NCBI RefSeq assembly: GCF_900107275.1
Contig: NZ_FNPI01000001.1
Coordinates: forward strand, 1,054,001-1,118,000
Direction of reading: 5' to 3'
From: Evansella caseinilytica
Lineage (GTDB): Bacteria > Bacillota > Bacilli > Bacillales > Salisediminibacteriaceae
Length of the DNA stretch: 64,000 bases
The notes below the pieces were generated by a model. The model did no database searches. It was not told the DNA's origin and worked only from the letters and a program-made list of their open reading frames with translations. Below, in pieces: positions 18,784-28,186 of the stretch; the first letter of the stretch is position 1; each line of letters opens with the position of its first letter. The position numbers and the translations under genes are program-made.

Positions 18784-19317
18784 TTAAATTGGTTTGCGCA
18801 GCCGGCGAATTGTGTCCTGGTGAATTTGCCAGCTCTTATGTGCGGCAATTGTAAGAAATGTCATGAAGGCACCGGTAAAGGTAGAAAAAACAGTAATTTT
18901 CTCAAGTGTCACCTGTGAGCCGGCAAGGAACAGAATTAGGAGCAAGGTGAACAAATAAATGTTTTTTCCCAGCGTCCAGGTATCTGCCGAAGCATTGATC
19001 CACTTTCCATAGCAGCCGCAGCGAATCGTTCTGTCTTCCTTCAGAACACGTAATATTCCGTATGCAAAGCATATTAATAGAAACATAAGCAATGTCAGGC
19101 CGTATAGCCGTGTTTGTGAATGAAGTAATAAGACCGCTCCCGAAATTTCTAGAAAAGGGATCATACTGCCAAAAACAAGTGTTAAACGAGAGGACAGCAC
19201 GTTGAAATTATCAACAAAAGAAAGGAAGGATGTCATCGATACCAGCTTGGCAGCGCCGGAAAACAAGAAAAAACCGATCAGATGGACGAGACAAATATGA
19301 ACCGGATTCACGGACAT
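18784..19317 (-). CDS. MauE/DoxX-like redox membrane protein
   Basis: This 177-residue protein has four predicted membrane segments and the motif RCGCYGKW near residues 99-106, typical of MauE-type proteins that work with MauD and with VKOR-like thiol relays. It is the first secure gene of the minus-strand cluster; the ATG follows AAAAAGGTG. It may supply or remove electrons for the MauD-like partner. A further frame upstream (19353-19565) has no good ribosome site and was not called. Confidence 0.8.
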   Translation of the reverse strand: MSVNPVHICLVHLIGFFLFSGAAKLVSMTSFLSFVDNFNVLSSRLTLVFGSMIPFLEISGAVLLLHSQTRLYGLTLLMFLLICFAYGILRVLKEDRTIRCGCYGKWINASADTWTLGKNIYLFTLLLILFLAGSQVTLEKITVFSTFTGAFMTFLTIAAHKSWQIHQDTIRRLRKPI

Positions 19318-19809
19318 ACAGATACACCTTTTTCCATCGCTTTTGTATTACTTTATGTCCACCGATGATAAACGGTGAGTTGACCACGGTAGGCTGGTGA
19401 ATATTTTTTTGCGGCAGTAAATTTATCCGCTGAAGCACATTCAACTGACATATTAGACAGCGCCGGAATGGCGTCATCTCCAATTTTGCCTGACTGCCGC
19501 ATAAGTTCTGTGAGCAGCGGCGAAATGTACGCATCCTGATTCCTGAGAACCCGGTTCATAACCACAGCCAGACGTTAAAGCAGTGCAACGACTTCAACAA
19601 TCAATGATAAAAAGCGATCTTTTCCAACACACGCGAAAAAGGAATTACAGCAGAGGCTGTCGAAATAGCTAGTAGCATCGCGATGCAAGGCGATTCGCAA
19701 CCTGCCGCCGGCGTTTCTCCTAACCCGCAGGTAAGCAAAAATGATACGATTTGTAAGATTTGTAACGTCTGCAGCTAGTCTGCTAATCATTTATGAAAGG
19801 GGTTACAAA
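19318..19809. other. Divergent region between the Mau-like cluster and the sugar sensor operon
   Basis: This 492-base gap must hold promoters for both directions. I see no clear regulatory dyad and no cre match. Short open frames at 19353-19565 and 19575-19790 on the minus strand lack ribosome sites. Confidence 0.5.
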
Positions 19810-20817
19810 ATGAAAAAGCTGATGATCGTCTACATGCTGTTGATTGGTACATTTGTTTTATACGTATACAATACGCATTTGCGAGATTCTCCCGCCAATG
19901 CTTGGAATGCTCAAGGTCTTCAAGGCGAGATCACGGAGACATATGTCATGGTGACGTTTCAATCCGGCATGGACTTTTGGAAAAGCAGTCTGAAAGGGTT
20001 TGAAGACGCGGCACAGCTTTTAAACGTGTCAGTGGAGTACCGGGGGGCAACGCAATACGATGTTCAGGAACAAGTGACGGTGCTGGAGCAGGTAATTGCC
20101 AAAAATCCGGCCGGCATCGCGATTACCGCGATCAATTCTCCGGAAATCGCCGATACTATCAACAAAGCCGTCGATGGCGGAATCCCGGTGGTGCTGTTTG
20201 ATTCTCAAGTACCAGGCAGCAAGGCATCCGCATTTGTCAGTACAAATAATTACAATGCCGGCGTGACGGCAGCCCATGAAATGGCGAGGCTTCTGGATCA
20301 AGCCGGCGAAGTTGCCGTTGTCACGCTGGAAAATCAACTAAATCATCAGGAACGGACTGCGGGGTTTGCAGACACGATCCGCGGCAGCTACCCTGATATT
20401 CGTGTTGTCACGGTGGTGGACGGAAAGGGAGACCGGCTGGCATCGAAGGAAGCTGCAGGTGAAATCATGGCAAACTATCCGGATGTCAGCGGAATTTTTG
20501 TCACGGAAGCAAACGGGGGCGTCGGTATCGGTGAAGCCATTCGGCTGGAGAAGAAAATCGGCGATGTTCAAGTTATCAGCTTTGATACAGACAAGCGGAC
20601 GCTGGATATGATCGAAGAAGGAATCATCTCAGCTTCGATTGCACAAGGAGCATGGAATATGGGGTACTGGTCGCTGCACTTTTTATTCCACCTCCAACAT
20701 GATTTAACGGAGCAGCAGATCATGGAATCACCGGGAATTTCCACGCTGCCGCAATATGTGGATACCGGGGTGACGGTGGTGACGAAAGCGAATGTAAAAA
20801 ATTATTATGCACAATAG
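19810..20817 (+). CDS. Membrane-anchored sugar-binding sensor protein (XylFII/RbsB-like)
   Basis: This protein of 335 residues has an N-terminal membrane segment without lipobox (MIVYMLLIGTFVLYVY) and a periplasmic-binding-protein type 1 fold outside. Signs are FQSGMDFWKSSLKGFEDAA, NPAGIAITAINSPEIADTIN, and GIPVVLFDSQVP. It precedes a YesM/LytS-type kinase gene by 32 bases and a YesN-type regulator. In clostridia such an anchored protein, XylFII, binds xylose and activates its kinase partner instead of feeding a transporter. The same job is likely here, though the sugar cannot be read from sequence. The ATG follows AAAGGGG; the longer frame to 19741 was rejected. Confidence 0.8.
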   Translation: MKKLMIVYMLLIGTFVLYVYNTHLRDSPANAWNAQGLQGEITETYVMVTFQSGMDFWKSSLKGFEDAAQLLNVSVEYRGATQYDVQEQVTVLEQVIAKNPAGIAITAINSPEIADTINKAVDGGIPVVLFDSQVPGSKASAFVSTNNYNAGVTAAHEMARLLDQAGEVAVVTLENQLNHQERTAGFADTIRGSYPDIRVVTVVDGKGDRLASKEAAGEIMANYPDVSGIFVTEANGGVGIGEAIRLEKKIGDVQVISFDTDKRTLDMIEEGIISASIAQGAWNMGYWSLHFLFHLQHDLTEQQIMESPGISTLPQYVDTGVTVVTKANVKNYYAQ

Positions 20818-20849
20818 CCGGTCAACGACTGTTTAGGGGGCATGCGGGC

Positions 20850-22655
20850 ATGAAATTGTTTGAGATCAACAATCTGCCGATCCGCTACAAATTAATCATT
20901 CATTTCCTGCTGGTCAGCCTGCTTCCATCCATCGGTCTGGGCGTCCTGATCGCCTGGGCAGTGGACAGGATTATCGAGCAGCAAGTGAATGACAACACCC
21001 TGCAATTAATCGAAAAGGTCAACCGTTCTCTTGAATACCATGTGGACAATGTGCAAAACATGACATATTTTATTTCCTTTAACCCGCAAATGGAGGAATT
21101 TTTCGCTGGAAATATCGATGTGGAAAATCTCGGAGCAAATGAAGAATATGAAATCATGAAATTTCTGCAACATTTTTCGACGCTCTATCCGGAAGTAGCC
21201 GGAATCATCGTCGTTAACAGCGCTGGAGATTACATCAGCAATGAGCTGTACCCGCGAACGGCGAGAAAGCTGACAAATGAATCGTGGTACCGGGAAGCTG
21301 TTGAAAATCAAGGGATATTTAAAGCATTGGGGCATCCGCCGGAACAGCGAAGCATCGCTTCCCACGTGAACTATAAAGAAGATGAGGTTGTGTCCGTTGT
21401 CCGTGCGATCATTGATCCCGATACTCAGGAGGAAAAAGGGGTTGTCCTGATTGATTTAAAACTGCGGGTCATTGCGGAAATCATCAAGGATGTGCGGCTT
21501 GGAAAAACCGGTTATCTGATGGTGATTGACGATTCAGGAGAAAAGGTGTATTCCCCGGCTGCGCCGATGATTGACGACGTTCCGCCGGAGGTGATCGCGG
21601 AAATTGTCAACGAAAGCAACTACGGGACATTTGCGAGAACGATCAATGGGGAAAAAATTCAATTTATTTATCGGAAATCTCCTTTTACTAACTGGACGAC
21701 AGTCGGTGTTTTTTCAACAAAACAGGCGATTCCCGAAGTCAAGCAAATTCGCTTTTATGTCATCAGCTTTGTATTTTTCGTTTGCTTAATCGGAATTACG
21801 GCGTCTTATTATTTATCTTATTCTATGTTGAAGCCGATCAACGAGCTTATGGTAGCGATGCAGAAGGCGGAGCTGGGGGATTTGTCAAGCCGTTACAACG
21901 GGACGAGAACCGATGAAGTCGGCCGGCTGGGGCGAAGCTTTAACAAAATGCTTTCACAGATTCATAAGCTGATGAAGCTGACGGAAAAGCAGCAGCGGCA
22001 AAAGCGGGAGGCGGAACTTCACAGCCTCCAGGCTCACATCAAACCGCATTTTCTGTATAACACCCTTGATACAATACAGTGGATGGCAAGAAAAAAAGGG
22101 GCAATGGACGTTGCCGCGCTTGTCGATTCTTTGTCGCGTTTATTCCGAATTGGTCTGAGTAAAGGAGACATGATCATTCCGCTGAAGGATGAAATCGAGC
22201 ATGTGCAGAGCTATTTGAAAATCCAGTCGACCCGCTACCAGGACAAATTAAACTACGCCATCACGATCGATCCTCAGGTTGAAAATGTTTCCGTATTGAA
22301 AATCGTGCTGCAGCCGATCGTGGAAAATGCGATTTATCACGGCATTAAAGAACGAAGAGGACCGGGACTGATCGAAATCACAGCGGAGGAGCATGATTAC
22401 AATTTGGTAATCACGGTGCGCGACAATGGAAAGGGGATGGCGGAAGAGCAGCTGCGTGAATTAAGGGAGCAATTAACGGTTTTTTTTAGCAACGAAGAGA
22501 ACAGGCACAGAAATAAAATCATCGGTTATGGCGTGGTTAACGTTCATGCGAGATTAAAATTGACGTTTGGCGAGGAATACGGGGTCAACATAGAGAGTGA
22601 ATTAAATCAGGGGACAACGGTGACGATTATTCATCCGATTTTAAAACGCAGGTAA
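20850..22655 (+). CDS. Sensor histidine kinase, YesM/LytS type
   Basis: This 601-residue membrane kinase has two membrane segments (about 17-40 and 300-325) around an extracellular dCache-like sensor, a HAMP domain, a His_kinase domain with phospho-acceptor His400 in AHIKPHFLYNTLDTI, and a C-terminal ATPase with ENAIYHGIK and RDNGKGM. It lies between the anchored sugar-binding protein and the YesN-type response regulator, and would pass sugar information to the latter. The ATG follows GGGGGCATGCGGGC. Confidence 0.92.
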   Translation: MKLFEINNLPIRYKLIIHFLLVSLLPSIGLGVLIAWAVDRIIEQQVNDNTLQLIEKVNRSLEYHVDNVQNMTYFISFNPQMEEFFAGNIDVENLGANEEYEIMKFLQHFSTLYPEVAGIIVVNSAGDYISNELYPRTARKLTNESWYREAVENQGIFKALGHPPEQRSIASHVNYKEDEVVSVVRAIIDPDTQEEKGVVLIDLKLRVIAEIIKDVRLGKTGYLMVIDDSGEKVYSPAAPMIDDVPPEVIAEIVNESNYGTFARTINGEKIQFIYRKSPFTNWTTVGVFSTKQAIPEVKQIRFYVISFVFFVCLIGITASYYLSYSMLKPINELMVAMQKAELGDLSSRYNGTRTDEVGRLGRSFNKMLSQIHKLMKLTEKQQRQKREAELHSLQAHIKPHFLYNTLDTIQWMARKKGAMDVAALVDSLSRLFRIGLSKGDMIIPLKDEIEHVQSYLKIQSTRYQDKLNYAITIDPQVENVSVLKIVLQPIVENAIYHGIKERRGPGLIEITAEEHDYNLVITVRDNGKGMAEEQLRELREQLTVFFSNEENRHRNKIIGYGVVNVHARLKLTFGEEYGVNIESELNQGTTVTIIHPILKRR

Positions 22656-22666
22656 TAACGATAACA

Positions 22667-22705
22667 GGCTGTCCGACATTATTGATTTCGCCGTTTGGGA
22701 CAGCC
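22667..22705. promoter_or_regulatory. Intercistronic hairpin between kinase and regulator genes
   Basis: GGCTGTCC pairs with GGACAGCC across a 23-base loop, ending 20 bases before the regulator start. It may modulate mRNA stability or translation between the two genes. Confidence 0.45.
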
Positions 22706-22725
22706 GTGAAGCGAGGTGAACAGCG

Positions 22726-23946
22726 GTGCAGCCATGGAAGGTATTGATTGCAGATGATGAGCTGATCATCCGGGAGGGAATACGCGACTCTGTTGTTTGG
22801 TCAGAGCTTATGCTAAAGGTGGTTGCGGAAGCGGAGGATGGAGAAGAAGCACTGGAGCTCGCGCTGAAGCATCAAGTGCATATAATGCTTGTCGACTTAA
22901 ACATGCCGATGATGAACGGGCTCACATTGATGAGGCATATTCGGAAACAATTGCCGGAATGCCGGATCGTCATTATTTCCGGACATGATGAATTTGCCTA
23001 TGCACAGGAAGCGATCCGCTTAAATGTCGATGATTACATGATGAAGCCGGTGAACCGGGAACAATTGCACTCCGTGTTGGAAAGAGTCCGTCAACAACTG
23101 GAGCGCAGCCAACAACAAAAACGACACCGCGAGATAACCTCGAAGCAAATACAGAGAAATTTCTCGCTTCTTCGGGAACGTTTTTGTAATGACTGGATCG
23201 AAGGCAATGTGACGGAGGAAGAGGTGGCGGAGCAGCTTCCGTTCTTACAGCTGCCGTTGAAGGCTCCGGATTTGCTCGGCGTCATCCGCTGTCCCGAAAT
23301 GAACGCGAGCCAGCCGATGATGAAGGAAAACGACCGCCAGCTAACTTTTTTTGCGGTTGAAAATATTGCTGCTGACATTTTTCAGGCATATCAGCGCGTG
23401 GTGTTTCAGGATCACGCCGGCTTTATCATCGTGATGCTGTGGGATACGGAGAACAGCACCGGAGATGCGTTCGTCGGCATCGAGCAAGCGGTGCAAATGT
23501 ATTTGAAAGTGATTGTGCTCAGTCATTATGAACTTCTTCCTCCTGACGGCAGCTTGGATATTTCCGGAGCGTACAACCGCTGCAAAGCGGTAGTGACGGA
23601 CAAAACGGAGGTTTGCCAACTGGTGCGTCGCGCAGAGCAGTATATATACGAGCATTACTGTGACAGGGAGCTGAGCTTGGATACAATCGCCCGGGAGCTA
23701 CATGTTTCCCCGGTTTATTTAAGCAGACTGATCAAAAAGGAGCTGGACATCAGCTTTGTGACGATGCTGACACAAATACGCATAAAAAAAGCGATAGAAC
23801 TGTTAAATACGACAAACTGGACGATCAACGAAATAGCCGATCAGGTCGGTTATGATACCCAGCATTATTTCAGCACCGCTTTTAAAAAAGTGGTGGGTGT
23901 ATCCCCGAAGCAGTATCGGAACGGACTGGCGTTCGCGAAGAAATAG
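22726..23946 (+). CDS. Response regulator, YesN type (receiver plus AraC HTH)
   Basis: This protein of 406 residues has an N-terminal receiver domain with phospho-acceptor Asp57 in IMLVDLNMPMMNG and the Lys of MKPVNR at about 108. A middle linker follows, and a C-terminal AraC double helix-turn-helix (about 305-400) has LHVSPVYLSRLIKKEL and INEIADQVGYDTQHYFSTAF. It starts with GTG behind GCGAGGTGAA. It probably activates the ChvE-type importer operon directly downstream when the upstream sensor detects sugar. Confidence 0.93.
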   Translation: MQPWKVLIADDELIIREGIRDSVVWSELMLKVVAEAEDGEEALELALKHQVHIMLVDLNMPMMNGLTLMRHIRKQLPECRIVIISGHDEFAYAQEAIRLNVDDYMMKPVNREQLHSVLERVRQQLERSQQQKRHREITSKQIQRNFSLLRERFCNDWIEGNVTEEEVAEQLPFLQLPLKAPDLLGVIRCPEMNASQPMMKENDRQLTFFAVENIAADIFQAYQRVVFQDHAGFIIVMLWDTENSTGDAFVGIEQAVQMYLKVIVLSHYELLPPDGSLDISGAYNRCKAVVTDKTEVCQLVRRAEQYIYEHYCDRELSLDTIARELHVSPVYLSRLIKKELDISFVTMLTQIRIKKAIELLNTTNWTINEIADQVGYDTQHYFSTAFKKVVGVSPKQYRNGLAFAKK

Positions 23947-23966
23947 CAGGAACTGGCTGGAAAATG

Positions 23967-24012
23967 AAAAGAGCTTAAGAGACATATATGCTTGTCTCCG
24001 GCTCTTTTTTTA
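23967..24012 (+). terminator. Terminator after the response regulator gene
   Basis: AAAAGAGC and GCTCTTTT enclose an inner GAGACA/TGTCTC pair, followed by a T-rich tail. It separates the sensory genes from the transporter operon, which then needs its own promoter. Confidence 0.8.
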
Positions 24013-24065
24013 TTGTTTTAATTAAGTCAAAATTTTATAAAAAATATTAAAATTTTAAAAAGACA

Positions 24066-24080
24066 AGTAAGCGTTTTCAT
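24066..24080 (-). promoter_or_regulatory. CcpA cre site upstream of the ChvE-type gene
   Basis: On the minus strand ATGAAAACGCTTACT fits WTGNAANCGNWNNCW at every fixed position. It lies 48 bases before the start of the binding-protein gene, where it would act as a repression site. Confidence 0.7.
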
Positions 24081-24127
24081 TTTACAATGGCACTGAATCA
24101 CCAAAACATGAAAAGGGGGACAACAAA

Positions 24128-25210
24128 GTGACAAAAAAAGCAATGTTCGTTTTGGTAACGTTGATGTTTGCGGCTGTGCTTGCTGCGTGCGGGGATGATT
24201 CCGCGGGCGGCTCCGGGGAGGCCGGCTTCATCGGCATCGCCATGCCGACACAGTCATCGGAACGCTGGATTGCCGACGGTGCAAACATGGTGGAGCAGTT
24301 TGAAGAGCTGGGCTATAAAACGGATTTGCAATATGGAGAAGATGTCATTGAAAATCAAATCGATCAGATTGAAAACATGATTACAAAAGGGGTAGATGCC
24401 CTCGTTGTTGCATCGATAGACGGGGAATCGCTGACGGATGTACTTGAACAGGCAGCTTCGATGGATATTCCGGTGATTGCCTATGACCGGCTGATCAGAG
24501 GCTCTGATCATGTCAGCTATTATGCCACTTTCGATAACTTCAAGGTCGGGGTGCTGCAGGCGTCGTACATCGAAGAGAACCTCGGACTGGCAGACGGCGA
24601 AGGGCCTTTTAACATCGAATTGTTCGCCGGCTCGCCGGATGACAACAACGCGTATTTCTTTTTTGACGGTGCCATGTCTGTCCTTCAGCCGTATATGGAC
24701 AGCGGCCAGCTTGTTGTCCAAAGCGGTCAGACGGATTTCAGCCAGGCGGCTACGCTACGCTGGGACGGTTCGGCGGCTCAGGAGCGGATGGATAACCTCC
24801 TCAGCGGCTTCTATACAGATAAAACTGTAGATGCTGTGCTGTCGCCATACGACGGCATCAGTATCGGGATCATTTCTTCGCTGAAGGGTGTGGGATACGG
24901 CAGCGCGGATCTGCGGATGCCGATTGTCACTGGCCAGGACGCCGAGCATCCTTCCATAGTCTCGATCATTGCCGGCGAGCAAACGCAAACGGTGTTTAAG
25001 GACACAAGGGAATTGGCGAAAAAAGCAGTGGAAATGGCGGATGCGCTCCTAAAAGGGGAAGAAGCGGAAGTGAACGATACGACGACGTACGATAACGGGG
25101 TGAAAGTCGTACCTTCTTATCTGCTTGAACCAATTTCCATCGACATAAACAACTGGGAAGAAATGCTAATTACCATCAGCGGCTATTACGAAGAAAGCGA
25201 TTTCGAATAA
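24128..25210 (+). CDS. chvE: Multiple-sugar-binding lipoprotein, ChvE type
   Basis: This 360-residue lipoprotein has a signal with lipobox LAAC (Cys21) and a periplasmic-binding-protein type 1 fold. Motifs are [38 protein letters not shown] and [10 protein letters not shown], characteristic of ChvE/XylF-like proteins. The GTG start follows AAAAGGGGG. With GguA- and GguB-type genes next to it, it delivers monosaccharides such as xylose, galactose or arabinose to the importer. A large hairpin (25242-25285) follows, consistent with higher expression of this subunit. Confidence 0.88.
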   Translation: MTKKAMFVLVTLMFAAVLAACGDDSAGGSGEAGFIGIAMPTQSSERWIADGANMVEQFEELGYKTDLQYGEDVIENQIDQIENMITKGVDALVVASIDGESLTDVLEQAASMDIPVIAYDRLIRGSDHVSYYATFDNFKVGVLQASYIEENLGLADGEGPFNIELFAGSPDDNNAYFFFDGAMSVLQPYMDSGQLVVQSGQTDFSQAATLRWDGSAAQERMDNLLSGFYTDKTVDAVLSPYDGISIGIISSLKGVGYGSADLRMPIVTGQDAEHPSIVSIIAGEQTQTVFKDTRELAKKAVEMADALLKGEEAEVNDTTTYDNGVKVVPSYLLEPISIDINNWEEMLITISGYYEESDFE

Positions 25211-25241
25211 CGCAGTGTCAGCAAGCGCAGACGGCTGTTTC

Positions 25242-25285
25242 GAGGTTGTTTGTAAAGGTATAAAGCGCCCTTTATGAACAACCTC
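25242..25285. promoter_or_regulatory. Intercistronic hairpin between binding-protein and ATPase genes
   Basis: GAGGTTGTTTGTAAAGG pairs with CCTTTATGAACAACCTC with two wobbles or mismatches, around a ten-base loop. It has no T-run. It probably stabilises the upstream message or lowers read-through. Confidence 0.6.
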
Positions 25286-25331
25286 TGCCGTTGCAGCATC
25301 GGTTAACATTTAAAGGAAGCGTGGTGATCAT

Positions 25332-26861
25332 ATGCCGGAGACCCTTTTGGAAATGAAGAATATTTCGAAAAGCTTTCCAGGTGTCAAAGCGCTTAACAAC
25401 GTTAATTTTCAAGTGAAGCAAGGGGAAATACACGCGTTGGTCGGAGAAAACGGAGCAGGAAAGTCCACTCTTATGAAAGTATTGAGCGCCGTTCATCCAT
25501 ACGGAACCTATGAGGGCGATATTATTTTTGAAGGGGAAATCTGCACCTTTAAAAATATCAATGAAAGCGAAGCGAAAGGGATTGTTATTATTCATCAAGA
25601 GCTTGCGCTAATCCCCGAATTATCCATTGCCGAAAATATTTTTTTAGGAAACGAGCAGGAAAAACGAGGAGTCATTGATTGGAAGCGGACAGTGACGGAA
25701 GCGGCCGGATTGCTGAAGAAGGTCGGCTTGCAGGATTCCCCAAGAACGTTGGCCAAGGACATCGGCGTCGGAAAGCAGCAGCTGGTGGAAATTGCCAAAG
25801 CATTGTCCAAAAAAGTGAAATTGCTGATATTAGACGAGCCGACGGCGGCATTAAATGAGGATGACAGCGAGAATTTGCTGCAATTGCTGCTGGAATTCAA
25901 ACGGCAGGGCATAGCGGCGATATTAATCTCCCATAAATTAAACGAGGTGACGAGAGTGGCCGACAGCATCACGATTTTGCGGGACGGGCAGACGATCGAA
26001 ACCTTGACGTGTGAAGGCGGCACGGTGTCCGAGGAGCGGATGATCAAAGGGATGGTGGGCCGTGAGCTGGAAAACCGGTTTCCGGCAAGAACGCCGCAAA
26101 TCGGGGAGGTTGTCTTTGAGGTGGAAAACTGGAATGTGGCTGATCCGCTGCATCCCGGGCGAAAGTTGATCAAAGATGTCAACCTTCAGTTGCGCAGAGG
26201 GGAGATCGTCGGAATTGCAGGCTTAATGGGTGCCGGCCGAACGGAGCTTGCGATGAGTATTTTTGGCAAGGCGTACGGTAAAAACATCTCGGGCACGCTG
26301 AAAAAAAACGGGAAGCCTTTGGATATTAACAGCGTTTCCGCAGCCATCAAGGAAGGCATTGCCTATGCTACGGAGGATCGAAAAACATACGGTCTTATCC
26401 TGATCGATGATATCAAACGAAACATTTCCCTGGCGAGCCTTGATAAAATCTCGAACCGTTCGATTGTTGATCAGCGGCAGGAAATTTTGGAAGGCGAGAG
26501 CTTCCGGAAAAAATTGAATATCCGAACGCCGAGCTTGCTGCAGAAAACGGTGAATTTGAGCGGCGGCAACCAGCAGAAGGTTGTTCTCAGTAAATGGATT
26601 TTTTCTGAGCCGGAAATTTTAATTTTAGATGAACCTACCAGGGGCATCGATGTCGGTGCAAAATATGAAATCTACAGTGTTATCAATCAGCTGGCAGCGG
26701 ATGGAAAAGCAATTTTAATGATTTCCTCTGAACTTCCTGAACTCCTTGGCATGTGCGACAGAATTTATGCTTTGAGCAACGGGACGATCACCGGGGAAGT
26801 GGCGCGGGAGGAAGCGACGCAGGAAACGCTGATGACATACATGACGAGAACGAGGGGGTAA
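25332..26861 (+). CDS. gguA: Sugar ABC transporter ATPase, GguA/XylG type
   Basis: This protein of 509 residues has two tandem ABC domains, as usual for monosaccharide importers of the CUT2 group. Domain one has Walker [10 protein letters not shown] (about 37-45), signature [16 protein letters not shown] and Walker [13 protein letters not shown]. Domain two has the altered P-loop [10 protein letters not shown], signature [14 protein letters not shown] and Walker [13 protein letters not shown]. The ATG follows GGAAGCGTGGTGATC. The stop is five bases before the permease start. It powers uptake of the sugar bound by the ChvE-type lipoprotein. Confidence 0.95.
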   Translation: MPETLLEMKNISKSFPGVKALNNVNFQVKQGEIHALVGENGAGKSTLMKVLSAVHPYGTYEGDIIFEGEICTFKNINESEAKGIVIIHQELALIPELSIAENIFLGNEQEKRGVIDWKRTVTEAAGLLKKVGLQDSPRTLAKDIGVGKQQLVEIAKALSKKVKLLILDEPTAALNEDDSENLLQLLLEFKRQGIAAILISHKLNEVTRVADSITILRDGQTIETLTCEGGTVSEERMIKGMVGRELENRFPARTPQIGEVVFEVENWNVADPLHPGRKLIKDVNLQLRRGEIVGIAGLMGAGRTELAMSIFGKAYGKNISGTLKKNGKPLDINSVSAAIKEGIAYATEDRKTYGLILIDDIKRNISLASLDKISNRSIVDQRQEILEGESFRKKLNIRTPSLLQKTVNLSGGNQQKVVLSKWIFSEPEILILDEPTRGIDVGAKYEIYSVINQLAADGKAILMISSELPELLGMCDRIYALSNGTITGEVAREEATQETLMTYMTRTRG

Positions 26862-26866
26862 CAAGT

Positions 26867-28033
26867 ATGAAACTGTCTGAGCTGCTGCGGAATAATATGC
26901 GGCAATACGGCATGATCGTTGCATTAATGTTTATCGTATTACTGTTCAGTATATTATCAGACGGAATATTGCTGAGACCGTTGAATGTAACAAACCTTAT
27001 CTTGCAAAACAGTTATATTTTAGTACTCGCCATCGGCATGGTGATGGTCATTATCGCCGGGCATATTGACTTGTCGGTGGGATCTGTCAGCGCTTTTATC
27101 GGTGCGGTGGCCGCCATTTTTATGATACAAATGCAAATGCCCACTGTTGTCGCCGTCACGCTTTGTTTAATTATGGGTGCTTTAATCGGCGCGTGGCACG
27201 GCTTCTTTATTGCCTATTTGAAAATGCCGTCGTTTATCGTGACACTGGCAGGAATGCTCCTGTTCCGCGGACTGACCATGGTTGTGTTAGGAGGGAAGTC
27301 CCTTTCTCCTTTTCCGGCGGAGTTCCGGTTAATCAGTTCAGGGTTTATTCCTGATATGCCGTTTCTCGGAATTGGATCTTATCATGCACTGACCCTGCTT
27401 GTCGGATTAGTCCTCTCCGCTTTCGTTATTTTCAGCGAGATGAAAAATCGCCGCGCCGAGCAGAAACATCAATTTGGAGTCCTGCCGAAGAGCTTGTTCA
27501 TCGCCAAGCTCGTGGCAATGACCGCGGTAATCAACATTTTTACGTTTGTCCTTGCTTCTTATAAAGGGATTCCGAACATTCTTGTCATCCTGTTTGTGTT
27601 GATCGTTGTCTTCTCCTTCGTTATGAACAAAACGGTGATCGGACGGCATATTTATGCTACCGGAGGAAATCAGAAGGCGGCGGAGCTGTCCGGAGTAAAA
27701 ACAAAGCGGGTGACCTTCTGGGTATTTGTGAACATGGGCTTCTTATCTGCTGTTTCCGGCTTGATCTATGCCGCCCGCTTGAACGCCGCCACACCTAAGG
27801 CGGGAACGATGTTCGAGCTCGACGCGATCGCATCTGCGTTTATCGGCGGTGCTTCCATGGCCGGCGGTGTCGGTACGGTCATCGGTTCCGTTGTCGGCGG
27901 ACTTGTTATGGGCGTCATGAATAACGGGATGTCGCTCATCGGAATCAGCATTGACTGGCAGCAGGCAATAAAAGGCTTGGTGCTGTTGGCAGCGGTCGGC
28001 TTTGATATTTACAACCGGAATAAATCATCATAG
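26867..28033 (+). CDS. gguB: Sugar ABC transporter permease, GguB/XylH type
   Basis: This is the 388-residue membrane subunit of the CUT2-type importer, with about ten hydrophobic segments. GHIDLSVGSVSAFIGA, MPSFIVTLAGMLLFRG and ATGGNQKAAELSGV are typical of the RbsC/XylH family; the last is the cytoplasmic coupling loop. The ATG at 26867 follows GAGGGGGTAACAAGT; a longer frame overlapping gguA is only an artefact. It is the last gene of the operon, closed by a strong terminator. Confidence 0.94.
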   Translation: MKLSELLRNNMRQYGMIVALMFIVLLFSILSDGILLRPLNVTNLILQNSYILVLAIGMVMVIIAGHIDLSVGSVSAFIGAVAAIFMIQMQMPTVVAVTLCLIMGALIGAWHGFFIAYLKMPSFIVTLAGMLLFRGLTMVVLGGKSLSPFPAEFRLISSGFIPDMPFLGIGSYHALTLLVGLVLSAFVIFSEMKNRRAEQKHQFGVLPKSLFIAKLVAMTAVINIFTFVLASYKGIPNILVILFVLIVVFSFVMNKTVIGRHIYATGGNQKAAELSGVKTKRVTFWVFVNMGFLSAVSGLIYAARLNAATPKAGTMFELDAIASAFIGGASMAGGVGTVIGSVVGGLVMGVMNNGMSLIGISIDWQQAIKGLVLLAAVGFDIYNRNKSS

Positions 28034-28075
28034 CCTGCTGAGCGTTGTCGTAAAATACTTTTCGAAAGTGAGGAA

Positions 28076-28127
28076 GCGGCTGTTCCAATTTGACAGCGGT
28101 AATGGGGTGTTGGAGCAGCCGCTTTTA
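28076..28127 (+). terminator. Terminator of the sugar importer operon
   Basis: GCGGCTGTTCCAA pairs with TTGGAGCAGCCGC (one mismatch), followed by TTTT. Confidence 0.75.
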
Positions 28128-28186
28128 AAATAGGAACTGTTATGTTTTCCTTTTTGAACAATATTTTTAGTGGAAGTTCAAAGTAA

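Noticed and set aside
19353-19565. 70-codon minus-strand frame upstream of the MauE-like gene
   Set aside because: No ribosome site and no hydrophobic or domain pattern; could be chance.
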